Positions 63,869-64,000 of a stretch of DNA of 64,000 nt are shown here, piece by piece (position 1 is the first letter of the stretch; the number at the start of each line of letters is the position of its first letter). The notes under the pieces are model-generated. The model was given only the letters and a program-made list of their open reading frames with translations. It made no database searches and was not told where the DNA came from. Origin of the DNA: DASTCZ01 sp035308165 (GTDB lineage Bacteria > Acidobacteriota > Terriglobia > Acidiferrales > UBA7541). Position numbers and translations under genes: made by a program. The stretch is from positions 1 through 64,000 of the forward strand of contig DATGHC010000080.1 of NCBI GenBank assembly GCA_035308165.1, in the 5' to 3' direction.

Positions 63869-64000
63869 ATGGAACGCACGGCAAAAGAATTGGCTGACCA
63901 TATTGACGCTCAATTGGAGGGGGACGGGAAATTGTGCATCTCCGGTTGCGCCTCCCCGGAAAGCGCCGGGCCGCACGACATCATCTTTGTGGATTCAGCC
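63869..64000 (+). CDS. lpxD: UDP-3-O-acylglucosamine N-acyltransferase, N-terminal part (3' end outside window)
   Basis: 44 residues are visible from the ATG at 63869, with AAGGGAAGGAA upstream. TAKELADHIDAQLEGDGKL, then ISGCASPESAGPHDIIFV, match the N-terminal uridine-binding domain of LpxD. The hexapeptide-repeat part lies beyond the window. LpxD adds the second 3-hydroxyacyl chain in lipid A synthesis. The call rests on the N-terminus only. Confidence 0.75.
   Translation, partial: MERTAKELADHIDAQLEGDGKLCISGCASPESAGPHDIIFVDSA

Overview
The window looks like chromosomal DNA of an Acidobacteriota member, probably of the Terriglobia/Koribacter-like part of the phylum. The strongest evidence is four very large MacB/FtsX-type permeases without ATPase partners, each group led by a small PadR regulator. 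This is the acidobacterial duplicated orphan permease (ADOP) arrangement. Two Oar-like TonB-type outer-membrane proteins with an N-terminal carboxypeptidase-regulatory domain, several PilZ proteins and very large secreted Ig-repeat proteins fit the same origin. Signal peptides, an LpxL-like acyltransferase and an lpxD start at the right edge indicate a Gram-negative envelope. No rRNA, tRNA, CRISPR array, prophage or intact insertion sequence was seen.

Layout. 1-3.1 kb: 3' part of a copper P-type ATPase, an inverted-repeat element directly after its stop codon, an IS3-type orfA remnant and a block of degenerate ~28-bp direct repeats. 3.1-13.2 kb: two PilZ-type proteins, then two giant secreted proteins (an S53 sedolisin protease and a BNR/Asp-box propeller) that end in the same unusual C-terminal module. 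13.2-21.5 kb: PLP-dependent threonine/serine dehydratase, a PilZ protein, a secreted propeller protein, an S55 (SpoIVB-type) protease with permuted motif order, a Met/His-rich secreted protein and aroA. 21.5-25.1 kb: a minus-strand operon of ECF sigma factor, zinc-binding anti-sigma factor and three membrane proteins sharing a LiaI/LiaF-like double-helix unit. 25.2-33.6 kb: a tight padR-ADOP-ADOP-ADOP operon. 33.8-37.5 kb: M20 peptidase, flippase-like membrane protein, nrdR and a double GNAT protein. 38.4-44.4 kb: Oar-like receptor and an exported M49 peptidase. 44.6-48.7 kb: zinc-ribbon/DUF2007-like protein, a secreted protein with two Cys-rich repeats, a SelW-like selenoprotein whose UGA sits in a CxxU motif, and a DegP-like protease flanked by two copies of a MITE-like repeat. 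49.1-64 kb: second Oar-like receptor with a LacI-type operator, alpha/beta-hydrolase-fold protein lacking its nucleophile, GT39 glycosyltransferase, lipid A-type acyltransferase, CocE-like hydrolase, SpoIIE-type phosphatase, a second padR-ADOP pair and the start of lpxD.

The theme is envelope biology: secreted proteases and peptidases (S53, S55, M49, DegP-like), outer-membrane uptake proteins, envelope-stress signalling (ECF sigma/anti-sigma/LiaF-like set, DegP-like protease) and lipid/LPS enzymes. The observations most worth following up are the selenocysteine codon at 46684-46686, the permuted S55 protease, the shared 'Ig domain interrupted by a membrane hairpin and lipobox-like Cys' ending of the two giant proteins, an 18-bp element upstream of both padR genes, and the MITE-like repeats with compensatory base changes.
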